Assembly (NCBI GenBank): GCA_013397435.1 | Contig: VZRG01000773.1 | Location: 264,278-328,277 of the forward strand | Direction of reading: 5' to 3' | Origin: Erythrocercus mccallii | Taxonomy: Eukaryota; Chordata; Aves; Passeriformes; Dicruridae | Length of the DNA stretch: 64,000 bases | Shown here: in pieces, positions 22,901 to 34,000 of the stretch | Numbering within the stretch: position 1 is the stretch's first letter | How the letters are laid out: each line of letters starts with the position of its first letter | The notes under the pieces: model-generated | What the model was told of the DNA's origin: nothing | What the model saw: the letters and a program-made list of their open reading frames with translations, nothing else | The model's database searches: none | Position numbers and translations under genes: made by a program

Positions 22901-25525
22901 GCCTGAGTGCAATCAGGAGCTGTGGCAGGTGTAGAGGAAAGGCTCAGACTAGTCAGGGGTTAGCCGCTGAGAATGTAGAGCCAGAGGGATTCAGCATGTC
23001 CCTGGAGCAATTGAGAGCTCCTCCCAGACAGCAGATAGAGCAGGATAGAGGAGGCAGCTGAGAGCAAAGAGCCTTGTGTGAGGTAGGGTCCTGCTGAGCA
23101 CAGGGCTGTTGGTTGCTTTCTGAGGGTTTGGGATGATGTGGTATATAGAGCCCTGAAACAAGGGTCTGGAGAGCTTGGGTGAGGCAACAAGGCAGGAGTT
23201 TGTTGTAATTTTTTGACTCCTGCCTGGGCTTTGCCCAAGAGGAAACAGCTGACATGTGAAGGATAGCATGGGAAGACTGGAAGTGGGATTACACAGCATG
23301 TACCCCAAGGCTGTCTGCGATGTATTGTTCCCTGGCCCATTCCTCCCGTGTGTGATGCTTCCATGTGGCCCTCTTGTCTCTTCTGTCCTCTCTCACCTCT
23401 GCCTACCTTCCTTCATCCACACCACAGGCCTCGATGACTTTCACCTGTCCATTCACAGTGACATGGCCACCATTGTCAAAGCCATGGCCTCACCAGAGTC
23501 AGGGCTTGAGGTGCGTGACCGCATGTGGCTGAAGATCACCATCCCCAATGCCTTCATTGGTAAGAGACCATGTTGCCTGCAGCAGAGGCAGGGACTGGGG
23601 AAGGGGTGGCCCACTTTTAAGCAGATGTCTAAGGGAGCATCTTTGTCACCATAAACAAACTGTTGACTAGGCAGGAGTCACAAATTGAACCTTTTGACCC
23701 ACTTTGTCCTTGCTCCAGTGTGGCTCACTGCCTCAAGGGCCACCATCTTCCTCTCTCTTGCCAAATGTAACTCTGTATTTGGTGGCAGGTTCGGATGTGG
23801 TAGATTGGCTCTATCACCATGTGGAGGGCTTCACAGACCGCCGTGAGTCCCGCAAATATGCCAGCAATCTGCTGAAGGCTGGCTACATCCGACACACCGT
23901 GAACAAGATCACCTTCTCGGAGCAGTGCTATTACATCTTCGGGGACCTCTGTGGAAGTATGGCTCTTGGCATGGGTGGGAGGGAGAGGATGGAGGGTTAG
24001 TGGTCCTGCAGAGCCCTGCTGACACCATGGGGACGCAGCTACAGCCATTGCCATCATCAGGCTGGGCCCCTTGTTCTACAAACCCCGTTAAGGGAGTGAT
24101 GAAGAATATCCCAGCTCCCTCTTCTGCTGCTGAAGTAGTGAAGCTGGAAGCAGCATTGACAGTGTCACCTACTGTGTGATCTTTTATTCTGGGCAGTCAC
24201 AGCAGAGTCTGAGTCTTTACTGAATGTCTCCAGGCTCTGAATTTCGGTGCTGGCAAGGGGTTGGTTCTCAAATGGGCAAATGGGTTCTGCTCAAATAAGA
24301 TGGGGGAAGGAATTGGCAGGGGGAGCTGTAGCTCTGATGTGGTCCTTTCCCACCAAGCTGGTCTCTGTATTTAGAGTGGCAGCTTGGACTCCCACAGTCT
24401 GGCAGTTGTTCAGCCAGGAAGCACAAATGGCACTGACTAACAGAGAGAGTGCCAACTCCTTGTGTCTCCTTGCATATCCTATCCTTGTCCATCAGCAAGA
24501 ATGGACAGAAAGCTGCTTTACCACACATGGTTGTTTTTCTGCTTGGATTAACCCCTGTTCTCTGCTTTCTTGCAGACATGGCTAATCTGTCTCTTCATGA
24601 TCATGATGGCTCCAGCGGTGCCTCTGATCAGGACACTTTGGCTCCGCTCCCTCACCCAGGAGCTGCACCCTGGCCTATGGCCTTCCCATATCAGTATCCA
24701 CCTCCTCATCCATACAACCCCCATCCAGGCTTCCCTGACCCAGGCTACAGCTACGGAGGGGGCAGTGCAGGCAGTCAACACAGTGAAGGTGAGTGAAAAG
24801 GACTGAAATATGCCTGCAGGTGGGCAGATCTCCTGTTCAGTACAGCAGAAAAAGATGTTCTGTTCAGGGCAGTAGCAGAAAAATGCTGCTTAGGCAAGGC
24901 CCTATGTAGGGGAAGCCAGGGCAGAAGCCATGTCAGAAAGGTCGTTGGACTCACTGCTGAAGGGAGACTGAGAGCACAAACTGTGCTGAGGCCTGGCTGT
25001 GCCAGAGCGTGCTGCAGTCCTCTCTTGGCTAGAGGAGCATCCATCTGTTCTTCTTGACTTGTCCGAGCTGGCACCTAACCTTGCCTTGTGTGGTTCGCAG
25101 GGAGCCGGAGCAGCGGTTCCAATCGCAGTGGCAGCGAGAGGAGGAAGGAGAGAGAGAAGACCGGGGAGTCAAAGTCAGGCGGCAGTGGGAGCGAGTCGGA
25201 CCACACCACGAGGAGCAGCATGCGGCGCGAGCGTGCAGCCAGCGAGCGCTCGGTGCCAGCCAGCCAGCACAGCCAGCGCAGCCAGCACTCCCTGGCTCAC
25301 AGCATCCGCAGCCACCACAGCCAGCAGTCGTACGGGCCTCCCGGCCTTCCCCCTCTCTTCAGCCCCCCCATGTTGCTGATGCCTCCACCGCCGTCAGCCA
25401 TGGGGCCCCCAGGGGCGCCTCCGGGCCGTGACCTGGCCTCTGTGCCCCCCGAACTGACAGCCAGTAGACAGTCCTTCCGAATGGCCATGGGCAACCCCAG
25501 TGAGTTCTTTGTGGATGTAATGTGA
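15154..25525 (+). CDS. DVL3: Dishevelled segment polarity protein 3, coding exons 3-16 (5' partial)
   Basis: DVL3 is the cytoplasmic Wnt scaffold that carries signal from Frizzled receptors to the beta-catenin and planar-polarity branches. Fourteen phase-consistent exons are present: 15154-15223, 18584-18705, 19095-19201, 19780-19915, 20169-20262, 20639-20708, 21001-21140, 21337-21413, 21925-21992, 22521-22670, 23428-23559, 23789-23956, 24576-24788 and 25101-25525. They encode 656 residues ending FFVDVM. The first exon reads VVKEEISDDNAKLPCFNGRV, the end of the DIX domain; the preceding ~54 residues are not in the window. Then come the acidic SSELETTSFFDSDEDD stretch, the basic MRRHKRRRRKQK cluster, PDZ, DEP and a Ser/Pro/His-rich tail. 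SASRLMRRHKRRRRKQK and the VM end identify DVL3 rather than DVL1 or DVL2. With 54 residues added the total is about 710, close to the ~716 of mammals. All introns are GT-AG. Confidence 0.96.
20639..21992 (+). other. DVL3: DVL3 exons 8-11: PDZ domain
   Basis: Exons 8-11 encode [60 protein letters not shown]-type and VNDINFENMSNDDAVRVLRE, then the IVHKPGPITLTVAK strand. This is the single PDZ domain, with FLGISI as the carboxylate-binding loop. In dishevelled this domain binds the internal KTxxxW motif of Frizzled and many partners. The last segment GCFSLPR ends at phase 1, where exon 12 supplies SEPIRPIDP. Confidence 0.92.
21654..21725 (+). mobile_element. CR1 LINE 3'-end fragment in DVL3 intron 10
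   Basis: Sense-oriented CR1 tail: TTGGACTAGATGACCTTTAA followed by a mutated CCTTTCCAAAACAAA and ATTCTCTGATTCTAT. It is dead and 5'-truncated, lying wholly inside the intron between exons 10 and 11. Confidence 0.8.
22349..22399 (+). other. DVL3: Candidate 51-nt in-frame cassette exon in DVL3 intron 11
   Basis: Within intron 11 there is a strong polypyrimidine tract and acceptor (CTTCTTTCTCTCCCAG ending at 22348), followed by 51 bases and a strong donor (CCGG|GTGAGTCC at 22400). Its length is a multiple of three. When joined between exons 11 and 12 in the actual phase it has no stop and would insert a Gln/Trp/Pro-containing segment (APQRIWAGPDSPCSDP) between the PDZ domain and EPIRPIDP. It is not part of the DVL3 form I recall from mammals. 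It is a prediction from splice signals and frame only. Confidence 0.45.
23428..23956 (+). other. DVL3: DVL3 exons 13-14: DEP domain
   Basis: Exon 13 reads LDDFHLSIHSDMATIVKAMA and VRDRMWLKITIPNAFIG; exon 14 reads SDVVDWLYHHVEGFTDRRES and KITFSEQCYYIFGDLCG. The lysine in MWLKI lies in the finger loop that contacts Frizzled and the membrane; it corresponds to the Drosophila dsh1 position and is intact. Both exons are phase 2-in, phase 1-out and continuous with their neighbours. Confidence 0.92.
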
Positions 25526-27400
25526 AGCGCCCGTCCCCTGTCTGTCTGCTGTCCCTCCTTCCCCATTCTATCCCTGTTGTTTGTTTCCTAGGACCAGCCC
25601 CGGCTTCAACCCTTGTTTTTTTGGGTTTTTTTTTTGTTTATTTTTTTTGTCTTGATAACGAAAAGAAAAAAAGGGAAAAAAATAATAAATGGAACTAAAC
25701 CTTGATTCTAATCCCTCCTCAAGCGGGGTGGACAGGCCTGGCAGGCCTGCTGGGTGCTGTCAGCCCATCCTGCCACCAGACTGTGTATTGCCGATGGTAA
25801 TTCCCTCCTGCCATCCTCTCTAACCCCATTAATCCGCATCCGTCCCAGCACCCTGTGCTGCTTGCCCGTGTGTCACTGCTGCCTCAGTCCTTCCACCCTA
25901 AACATCTCTTCTTTCTTTTCACCCTTTTGTGTTTCTTCTATCAAGCAGCAAAGAATTACGGGGTGTTTGACTTTCTCTGAGCCTGCCGCCCGTGGGGGGG
26001 AGAGCTGGAGCATGGCGTGGCCCGACAGCAGGACACGGAGCTCCAGGGGCGCTGGGCACGCATGGCGCTGAAGATGGCTTCTTTCCTCCCCCTCGCGGAA
26101 GATTCCCTGCCCTTCCCACAGCCCTGAGAGGGGAGCAGGGACCAGCCTTACATATGTATTTTAAATCCCGTTGTAGTTGCCTTTTGGCTAATGCATGAAT
26201 GTTCCAGGGCTTCAGTGCCTCCAGGGAGTGGAGAGATGCTGCCACTTCCCTCTTGCCTCCCTTCTCTTGCCCACATATTGGGCCAGGTCCGAGCCTGACA
26301 TTGCCCCGTGGCAGGACCCTCATTCACCTTGGCCAGGCTTCAGGGCTGGGGCTGTACCTCTGCATCCAGCCCAGAGAGATGGTGATTGCCTGTGCACAGT
26401 GTCTTGCGTGACTCAGTGCCCTACAACTGCCCTGGGGTTCTTTGGGGGGATTTAAGGGCAGAGCTCTGCTCCTTCCATCCTGCTCTTTGCCCTCCTGCCT
26501 GCCATGTGCTGCTGCCTGTCCTGTTTGTAGGGGCTGTCCCATGCCTGGGGCCAGCAATGGTAGCTGTGGCCTTCTCCCTCCTGCTGTTGCGCTGCTGCTC
26601 AGCTGTGTGATACATTCAGGGGCCTGGATGGAGTTAGAAGGCGAGGGTGGGGCACAGCTGGTTCAACTTTCATGCTTTGGAGAAATGTGGAGGTCCCCTG
26701 TATTTGCCCTCTGAAGGGCCTGAGTCTGTCTCCTCCTCTGCCAAGTGCTGCTGGCCTGGCTATTGGGAGGGACAAACCTCTGGGACAGCCCCACTCCCTC
26801 TGGGCTGTAAGCCGTGCCTGGTGGCAACACGAGCTCCCCAGGAATGAGACTGCAGCCTGAACCATGGCCTCTGGGCTCAGTGCCCACAGGTGTGCTGGGA
26901 CAGTTGTGTCTGCTCCAGTGCTCCCTGCCTTTCTTCCTTCCACTTCTGGGTACTCGGAGACATGCCTAGGGCTGGGGCAGCCCTTTCCCCATGCCCAGGC
27001 CAAGCACGGTACAGTATGGACATGCTTGACCCTGCTGCTGTTGGTGCTGGCGCCCCGGCGCCCTCTCCTCCTGCCACACCGTGGCTTTCTTCATAAGCGT
27101 TGCCTCTTCGTCTTTTTTGTGTTCGCGGTTTTTATACAATGGAGTTGAATTGTATTTTGCTCCCTGGGAGTCTGCATTGCCTCTGCAGCCCCCCTGCCAG
27201 CTCTCCCACACCATCAGTTCATCTCCCTGACTCCCTAAAGCCTCTCCCTCCCTCAGCCCGCTGGAGTCAGACTGTCCTCAGTAGCCTTCCTGGCCACTGC
27301 TCACCCCTTGCCCTGCCCTACTCACTGGGTTTTATAAAAACAACACCGATCTCCTTGTTTTTATTTATAAACATAGTTTTATTGGACTCCTGCCTTGTGT
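25526..27400 (+). other. DVL3: DVL3 3' untranslated region (end approximate)
   Basis: Sequence after the TGA at 25523-25525. It contains a T-rich then A-rich segment (about 25616-25690) and an AATAAA at 25684-25689 that could serve as a proximal cleavage signal. The likely distal end lies in the AT-rich segment around 27330-27390, which reads TTTTTATTTATAAACATAG; I place the end there because the CpG-rich AP2M1 promoter begins shortly after. The exact polyadenylation site is not fixed by the sequence: the distal segment has no canonical AATAAA. Mammalian DVL3 also has a long 3' UTR, which supports the longer form. Confidence 0.6.
25684..25689 (+). terminator. DVL3: Putative proximal poly(A) signal of DVL3
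   Basis: Canonical AATAAA about 160 nt after the DVL3 stop codon, at the end of an A-rich stretch. Use would give a very short 3' UTR. Internal priming on the A-rich tract could mimic it in cDNA data. Confidence 0.4.
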
Positions 27401-27830
27401 CGTTCGTTTATTCTTTCCCCCAGCCTCCTCCATCCTCCCGCCTTTTGCTCTAATGTAAGATCCCGGCACGACTGAGGGCACCCTGTGCCAGCACGCCAGC
27501 TGTCTTTTCTCGGGATGCCGAGGGCGGCTGCGGGCTGAGTCTCTCCGGAGCAGGGCCTGGGCGGGGGCTCTCGGGGTTCCCTGGGTCCCCGTTTCCAGCG
27601 GCAGCACTGCGGGGAGAACCAGGGGCCAGTCCGGCCGCGGGCGCTGGCCCTTGGCGCAGCAGTGCGACACGGGGTAGCGAGGATGCCTGGGCGCGGTGCC
27701 AGCGGGAGCTAGAAGCCCTCTGGAAGGGCGCGGTGACCTCAAGACTTCGCAGGGCGAGCCCGGCCTCCTGCCCGGGCGCACCCCCGGCCCAGCCGCTCTC
27801 TGAGCGCAGCTGCCATGCTGTCCTCGCTCC
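27401..27830. other. Short DVL3-AP2M1 intergenic segment
   Basis: Only a few hundred bases separate the inferred DVL3 transcript end from the AP2M1 promoter core. The segment is increasingly CpG-rich from about 27460. A long minus-strand open frame across it reflects base composition and has no recognised domain. Confidence 0.6.
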
Positions 27831-27837
27831 GCCATAT

Positions 27838-27865
27838 ACTACAAGTCCCAGTATGCCCTGTGCGG
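27838..27865 (+). promoter_or_regulatory. AP2M1: ZNF143/THAP11-type promoter element
   Basis: ACTACAAGTCCCAGTATGCC followed by CTGTGCGG matches the long SBS-type consensus (ACTACAANTCCCAGNNTGC plus a downstream half) found near start sites of housekeeping genes. It lies roughly 100-150 bp upstream of the inferred AP2M1 start region. Confidence 0.65.
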
Positions 27866-27949
27866 AAATGTAATTCCCGCCCCCACCGCGCGGCCCCCCG
27901 ACGGAGGCGCATGCGCAGTGGCGGGGCGCGGGCGGGGCGCGCGCGCGGC

Positions 27950-28044
27950 GTCTCTGCAGTGCGCGGGGGGGCGCAGGGTGAGGGGGGGTGGCGCCGCCAT
28001 CTTGGGCGCGGGGCGGCGAACGGCGGTGGTGGTGGCAGTGCCAG
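27950..28044 (+). other. AP2M1: AP2M1 non-coding exon 1 (start approximate)
   Basis: The 5' untranslated first exon is inferred from a strong donor (GTGCCAG|GTGAGG, exon end 28044) just downstream of the promoter motifs, and from the coding exon 2 having its own 39-nt 5' UTR behind a splice acceptor. The transcription start cannot be read exactly; a YY1-type site at 27994 often lies just downstream of the start. Confidence 0.55.
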
Positions 28045-31000
28045 GTGAGGCGCCCCGGGCCTTGCTTTGCTCCCCGCCGAGCTGCGCGGTCCCCGTCCCT
28101 CCTTCCGGCGGCTTCCTGCGGTCGGGCTTGCTCTTCGGCCGCGCCCGGGCGGTGGCCGAGCTGCTGCGGGTGGTGGCTCCCTGAGCGCTGGTTGGGGGTT
28201 GGGGTCTGCAGGCCCAGGGGCGGGGAGGCGGCTGTAGGACGAGGTGTCCCGCCGGCTGCCCTTGAGAGGGACGCGAGAGTGTCCGCGGAGCCGGGAGCGA
28301 GGGAGAGAAGCGGGGCCGCCCGGGAGTGCTTTTCCTCAGCTTCCGCTGAGGCGGTGCTGGGCGACCCCATCATTCGTTCGTTCTTTGCTTGTCGCTCAGG
28401 GGGTTTATTGACAGCTATTAATTAGCTCTTTGGCTGGAATACCTGTGTGGTGGCCCTGCGGTGCTGCACCGGGGGAGGGTGGGGATAGGGTCGGGCTGTG
28501 GCACAGGAAGGCCGGCACCGATACGTCAGGTTAGCCTGAGCAAAGGTTTTTTCCTGTCGGATCGGGCTGAAACTTCACCGAAAACTATTTGCCTGTACTA
28601 ATCATCCAAACGTGAATTAGCTAGGTCATGGCTTGCGCTCTGCTTTCTCCGTGGAAAACCTGCTGAGGCAGAACGCAGTGCTGCTCATGCCGAACTGCTT
28701 GTTCTGAGGCTTAAAGCAGGCTCCTATCCAGCGGCTCTTGTGGATGCATTTCCATATCCATTCTTCCCAGGACTAGATATTTGGATTCAGCAAAACTGCA
28801 AGAAACACAGCCTGTGTTTATCAGCTAGTGCCATTGACTTCTCTCCCCACTGGAAAATCTGGGAAATGACTTGGTTTTGATCTCCATAAGTGTTCTCTCC
28901 ATGAGCTGTGTGAGTCCGTGATCTGTTGTGTGCTTGCTTTAGTATGACAAAGCTGCTATCAAGTTTTAGCCTCAGGCTGCCAAAATCTGAGCCTGGAACT
29001 TGCCCACATAGGTGAGTCTGGATGGCTTCTGCAGCTTGGAAGTCTCGGTATTGCAGGCTTCTAACTGTATATGGGCTCGTGGTGTTTGGTTGGGCAGTAC
29101 TTACTTGAATACTGTCAGAGCTGTAGCTACTATTTTGTCCTGTAGTAAAAGCTGCATGTGTCCCTGTGAGTTTTGCTTGGAGGGACAATCTCAAATCTAA
29201 AGAGATGCTGCCAAACTGTCTACTTCCATATTTTTCATGTCAGAAGGGAGGCATCACTTCTCTTCTGTAGGAAATGCCAAGTTACTGACATCTAGTGACA
29301 AAGATACCTGGTGTTCTTTGGGCTGTAGAGTGGCCATGTTCCAGGGAGAGCATTGGGATGTCTTTGAAGGGTATCATGGCCGTCTGCTTCCTCCTCCCAA
29401 AAGAGCACAGTCCTGGCTTTTGGAGAGTTGAATCTTGAGGCTATGAAGGGTTACATCCTGAGTTCTTGGAAACGCAGGGGACTGGAATACATTCTTGTTT
29501 GATACTGTCTCTTTCCTTTTTTTTTTTTTTTTTTTGGTGGAGCAGGAACAGTCACTAAACAAAACAGGCTTTATAAAGAAACTTCCTGTAACCCTGGTTA
29601 AACTTTTGTTGCCTCATCCCTGCATTAAAAAAAGGTAAAGCCAAGACTGTCTTTTGCAGCACAATGTCTTGCACTGGTTTTCTAAGCTTATTCTACTGAA
29701 GACCATTAGAGTATTTAAAGGCTGCTCCTGGGGCCAACTGGAGGGTGGCCTGTGGTGCCAGAATATAATTGGTTTGTGAGGCAGAGTCTGCTTCTCTCCT
29801 TTAGTGAGTGACCTACTGAGTCAAAAGTTACTGGCAAGTCATGTATTATTTTGATCTTACCAGGAGATCAGCAGCTCAGCTAAAAGCTTGCAGGCAGAGG
29901 CACAGAATGTGAAATGCAGTTATCTGCTCTCCAGTAAGAGTAGTGAGAGAAAAGTTGATACATCAGGGCATCTAGACCATTAGTGGTCTGCAGAATACAA
30001 GCTCTTACTCAAACTCCACTCTGTGCCTCTAACCTCCTCTGTTAGAAGATGCATAGGAAGGAAATTGCTGTTCAGGTTTCTAGCTCAAGAGTAGAAAGCA
30101 AGTAGTTCAAACTGACTTTAGAAATGCTTTGGTAGAACGGGTAGAAATAGAAAAAGGCATTGGGGCTGTTCACATCAGGTTGGGCTCAAAATATGGCAGA
30201 GATGTGTGTTAAATGCTGTACCTCTGATATGTTTTCCTGGAGTAAGGGAGCCTCTTGTGTTTCTCTGTGTCCGTATTTATCTCTTACTGCTCTTCAGACT
30301 GGCTGCGTGCAGTATGGCATGCAGAAGTGGACTGTAGGAGGAGAGCCTGGTAAGAGAACGTGCTTCTCTTCCTGCCCACTGGTTATGGGGATTTATGGGA
30401 TTGTGTTTAAAATAGGAACAGTTTCTCTGAAACTGATGGGTTTATCTCAGGAGCTCTTTAGCTCAGGGTATGCCCCTTAAGTAAATTATGCACCCTGTCT
30501 TCCCCAGGATGAAGTGATTGAAGCTACTCTTGTTTAAAACCAAGTGCAGCCCATGGCCTCCTGGAAAGTGGCTAAAGCAGCCCTCTAAGCAAAGCTTAGG
30601 TGCCCAGATTAGCTGTTGGGATGATGGCATTGTTTTGAGCCTTAAGTCTTTTGGGTTGATAATGGCTAGTGCTAGCTGAAAATAAGGGTTTTCCCAGCAA
30701 CTTCAGTTTGCCAGAGCAGCCTGACTAATCCCCCTCCTGCTTCAACTACTGTCACTTGTCCAATATCATACTGATTTCTGGAATGCTGAAATGGCTGCAG
30801 TTGGTGATTTGCCTTCAATACCTCTCCTGCTTTCTTCCTGGATGAAAACTCAGCAGCTAATGTACCTTGAACTGCTTAGTTAGATAAGCTCATTAATGCA
30901 CAGAAGTCTTACTTACTGTTAAGTCAGAACCCAAACTGTCTTTTAATAGACTACTAAAGGGGTCGGTTGCTTTACACCAGCTTATTAACTGACTTGTGAT

Positions 31001-34000
31001 TGCTGTTTCCTGGATGTGCTCGCTAGATTACAGAAGTCAACATTCCTGTTTGCATTCAAACTAAATGATGTCTGTGCTGTAGGAAACTTCCAGCCCCTTA
31101 ATGGGAGTGACAAAGTCCAAGTAGCTGGGTCTTGGGCTCACTACTGATCAACTTGTGTTTATTTGTACCCTGTACTGGATGGTACAGGAAACTCGATGAA
31201 ACTCATGGCCTGTCTCACAGTGGGGCTATGGCCAGGAGGGCTGTACAGGTGAGCAGCAGTCCTGACATCTCTCATCCAGCCTCGGTCAATGACTGGTTGA
31301 GGGCTTATTTTCCCCACCTGTAGTGCCAGACTCTTTTCTGTACAGGTATCTCTATGGTAAGAATATCACCAACACAGCTGGCTTGGGTCAATACAGCTGA
31401 TCCCAAAGTTGCCTCCTAAAATGAGTGAACAGATGTGCTCACTGGTGATGCTACTGATGCTCATCAAATCCTGGCACAATTGGAGTGATAATGTGAAACT
31501 GTAGTTATGTTGTTATGGGCAGCCTAAGAACTGCTGCAGTCACATTGCTCCTGAGCTGCTGTGTCACCATTGCACCTCTGAAGAGATGACAGAGAAGATT
31601 TGCTGAGCAGATGCCATGAGAGCAAACAGGCCTGCCTCAAGAGTTCCTCAACTTCTGCCTACACTGGACATAGAGAAACTGGCATGGAAGGATATGAAGA
31701 AGTGTATTTGTGCTTTCCTGAGGCAGAAATACCAATATACACCCAAAATTTATGGTGACTCTGGTACCATTAGGCTGTAGGCACATTACACTTCTAGTGG
31801 CATGTTTCTTTCAGACAGTTTCTAATTCTTTAGGAGCTAGAACAAGCACTTCTTGCCTTGCATATGAAACTAGAGTTACTGCAGCCTTGTTCCTTTTACC
31901 ACTGCAGAAAACTGACTAAAAAGTCACTGTTTTTTCTAAGCAACAAATTTGAGCAGATCAGATTATTTGTTTGTTTTTACTTGTGCAAATACAGTTACAA
32001 AAGGCAAAGAACTGTGTTCCAATGTTTATGGTGTAGGTTGAAGCTACTACTGTCTCTGCTGGTGTAGGGAAGGGTTAATGGTCTTTGTGGTGAAAGACCT
32101 TAGGTTATGGGACAAAGGTATTGGAGAAAATCACTCATTTGAATATCTGCGTATCTGGGATTTAGGCTACAATTCAGCTTAGTATTTCATACCCTAATGA
32201 ACAGATGACTGACACTGCAGTTGTGTCTTATTGCTGGTGTGATGCTGCGACTTCTCAATTAGAGAGACCATGGAGGGCGGCACTGAACAGAAACTGCAGC
32301 GTTGATACTGTGTGCTGTGGTGGTCCTGAAAGAGTTGCTGCAGATAAACAGCTGCAGAGGGAACAAACTGTGCTGGTTTGTTGATTCCTTACATGTGCCT
32401 TGTTCAGTCTAAAAAAGCTCCCTGCTGCGTGTTGTTCATTTTTCTACAGCTATTATAAATCAGAATTAATGAAGAGGAAATGGAAGAGAAAGGCTGGGCT
32501 CTCACATGCTGCAGGATGGAGCTGCTATTTATCTCCACTTGATAAACGCAGGTTTAGTGCCTCATCTCAAAAGGTAGCTCCCAGTCCAGTCACTTGTTGC
32601 ATCCCACGGTATGTGAAACTGACAGAGCAGCAGCAGGATCCTGCTGCCTGAGCTTGGCTGCCTGAGCTCCTGACTTCACCCACTAAGTGGGTGGCACACT
32701 GAAAGGATGAAGTCTGACTTTTGGAGAACCACCTGTTTTTAGATCAGACCTAATAAACAGAGCATTTTCCATCTGTGATAGAATCAGTGGACAAAAGCAG
32801 TTTTTCAGATACTGTGCTTTATTGTGTCTTTATCTTTCTCTGGACTCCCATAGTTATGGTCTGCAGCTCACCACCTGCAGACTGGCTTCTGAGGCTTCAT
32901 CCAGCCTGTCCTTGTGGTTTGAGAGAGGGGTGCTTATTGCACATCTCCTGCACAGTGGGAGCACTGAGACACAATTTGAGGCAGGTATGTGTGATTCTTA
33001 GGAAAAGGCATGTTACCGTGTCAGTCATTGTAGGCCCAGCTAATCCTGCTGCTTTTCTGTTACATAACTACTGAAATGCATTAAAATATTTATCTCAGCC
33101 TTTGTTCTTATTCATGTACCCTTTTTGGTTTGTGGGGGTTTTTTTGTTTGGTTGGTTTTTTGTAGCTGGCTGTCTAAATGCTGTAACTTTGCCACAATTG
33201 CTCTAAAGGTATATTTTAAGGCTCTCATCTTCACTTGATGAGTCATTTCCGTGCCATCTTAGCTCCTGGTGGGTTTATAGGCATGTATATAAGTGTGTAG
33301 TCTGTCTATGATGTTCTTCATGCTCCTTTTCTGTTTATGGGTTGAAATGGAAGTATATGGGAAAGTGAGCACTGCGCAGGAGACTAGGAAGCCTGCTGGC
33401 CTTAGGTATTCAGAGGAGCTGCATTCAGATGTTGGTCTATGCCAGTAGCTGCTTGAAGAATGCGGAGTGTATTGGGAGAGGGCTATTCCTAAATTAAGGT
33501 GATTACTCACCAACTGATATGAATTCAGCATACATGTGGATTATCCCTGTGCCTTAACTAGAATAAATGCATCCATACTGTAAGTAGAAAACAGGGCTGT
33601 AGCTACCAGTGTGGAGCAGGTTGCCATATGTTCAAGCTAGTGAAACAGGAGTGGAGCTGCAAAGCTCTGAAAATGCAGCTGATGGATCATTAACTCAAAG
33701 GTTTCAGCTACAGTCATCTTGGTTTCCAGGCACTTGGTGGTAAACAGTTGAAGAAATGGTGGGCTTTACTCTTAAGCTGTGTCTGACAGTGAGATGCTAG
33801 GCTGAGGAAACTCAGAAGCAGTGTAGAGCAAGCTCCCTAGAAAAGGCTGACTGGAGAGGAGCAGAATGAGTCATTGAAAGCTGATTGAGCAGTGCTTTCT
33901 GAGTCATGTTGCTAATGCACAGGGAGCAGATGAATCCATCTCCTGTGCTAGAGTTTTTATTTTGAGGCCTTCTGATTCCAGCAGCCGTGAGTCACTTAAT

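Larger units (their letters stand above)
27450..28430 (+). promoter_or_regulatory. AP2M1: CpG-island promoter of AP2M1
   Basis: The densest CpG region in the window. It carries a ZNF143/THAP11-type element (ACTACAAGTCCCAGTATGCC, starting 27838), a palindromic NRF1-type GCGCATGCGC (27907-27916) and a YY1-type GCCGCCATCTT (27994-28004). It has no TATA box. This is the layout of a broadly expressed housekeeping promoter, which fits AP-2. It ends in the donor of the non-coding first exon. Motif identities are from consensus memory. Confidence 0.8.

Noticed and set aside
27450..28373. 307-codon minus-strand open frame across the AP2M1 CpG island
   Set aside because: Composition typical of CpG-island antisense frames (Ala/Pro/Arg/Gly); it covers the promoter and exon 1 of AP2M1 and has no known motif.
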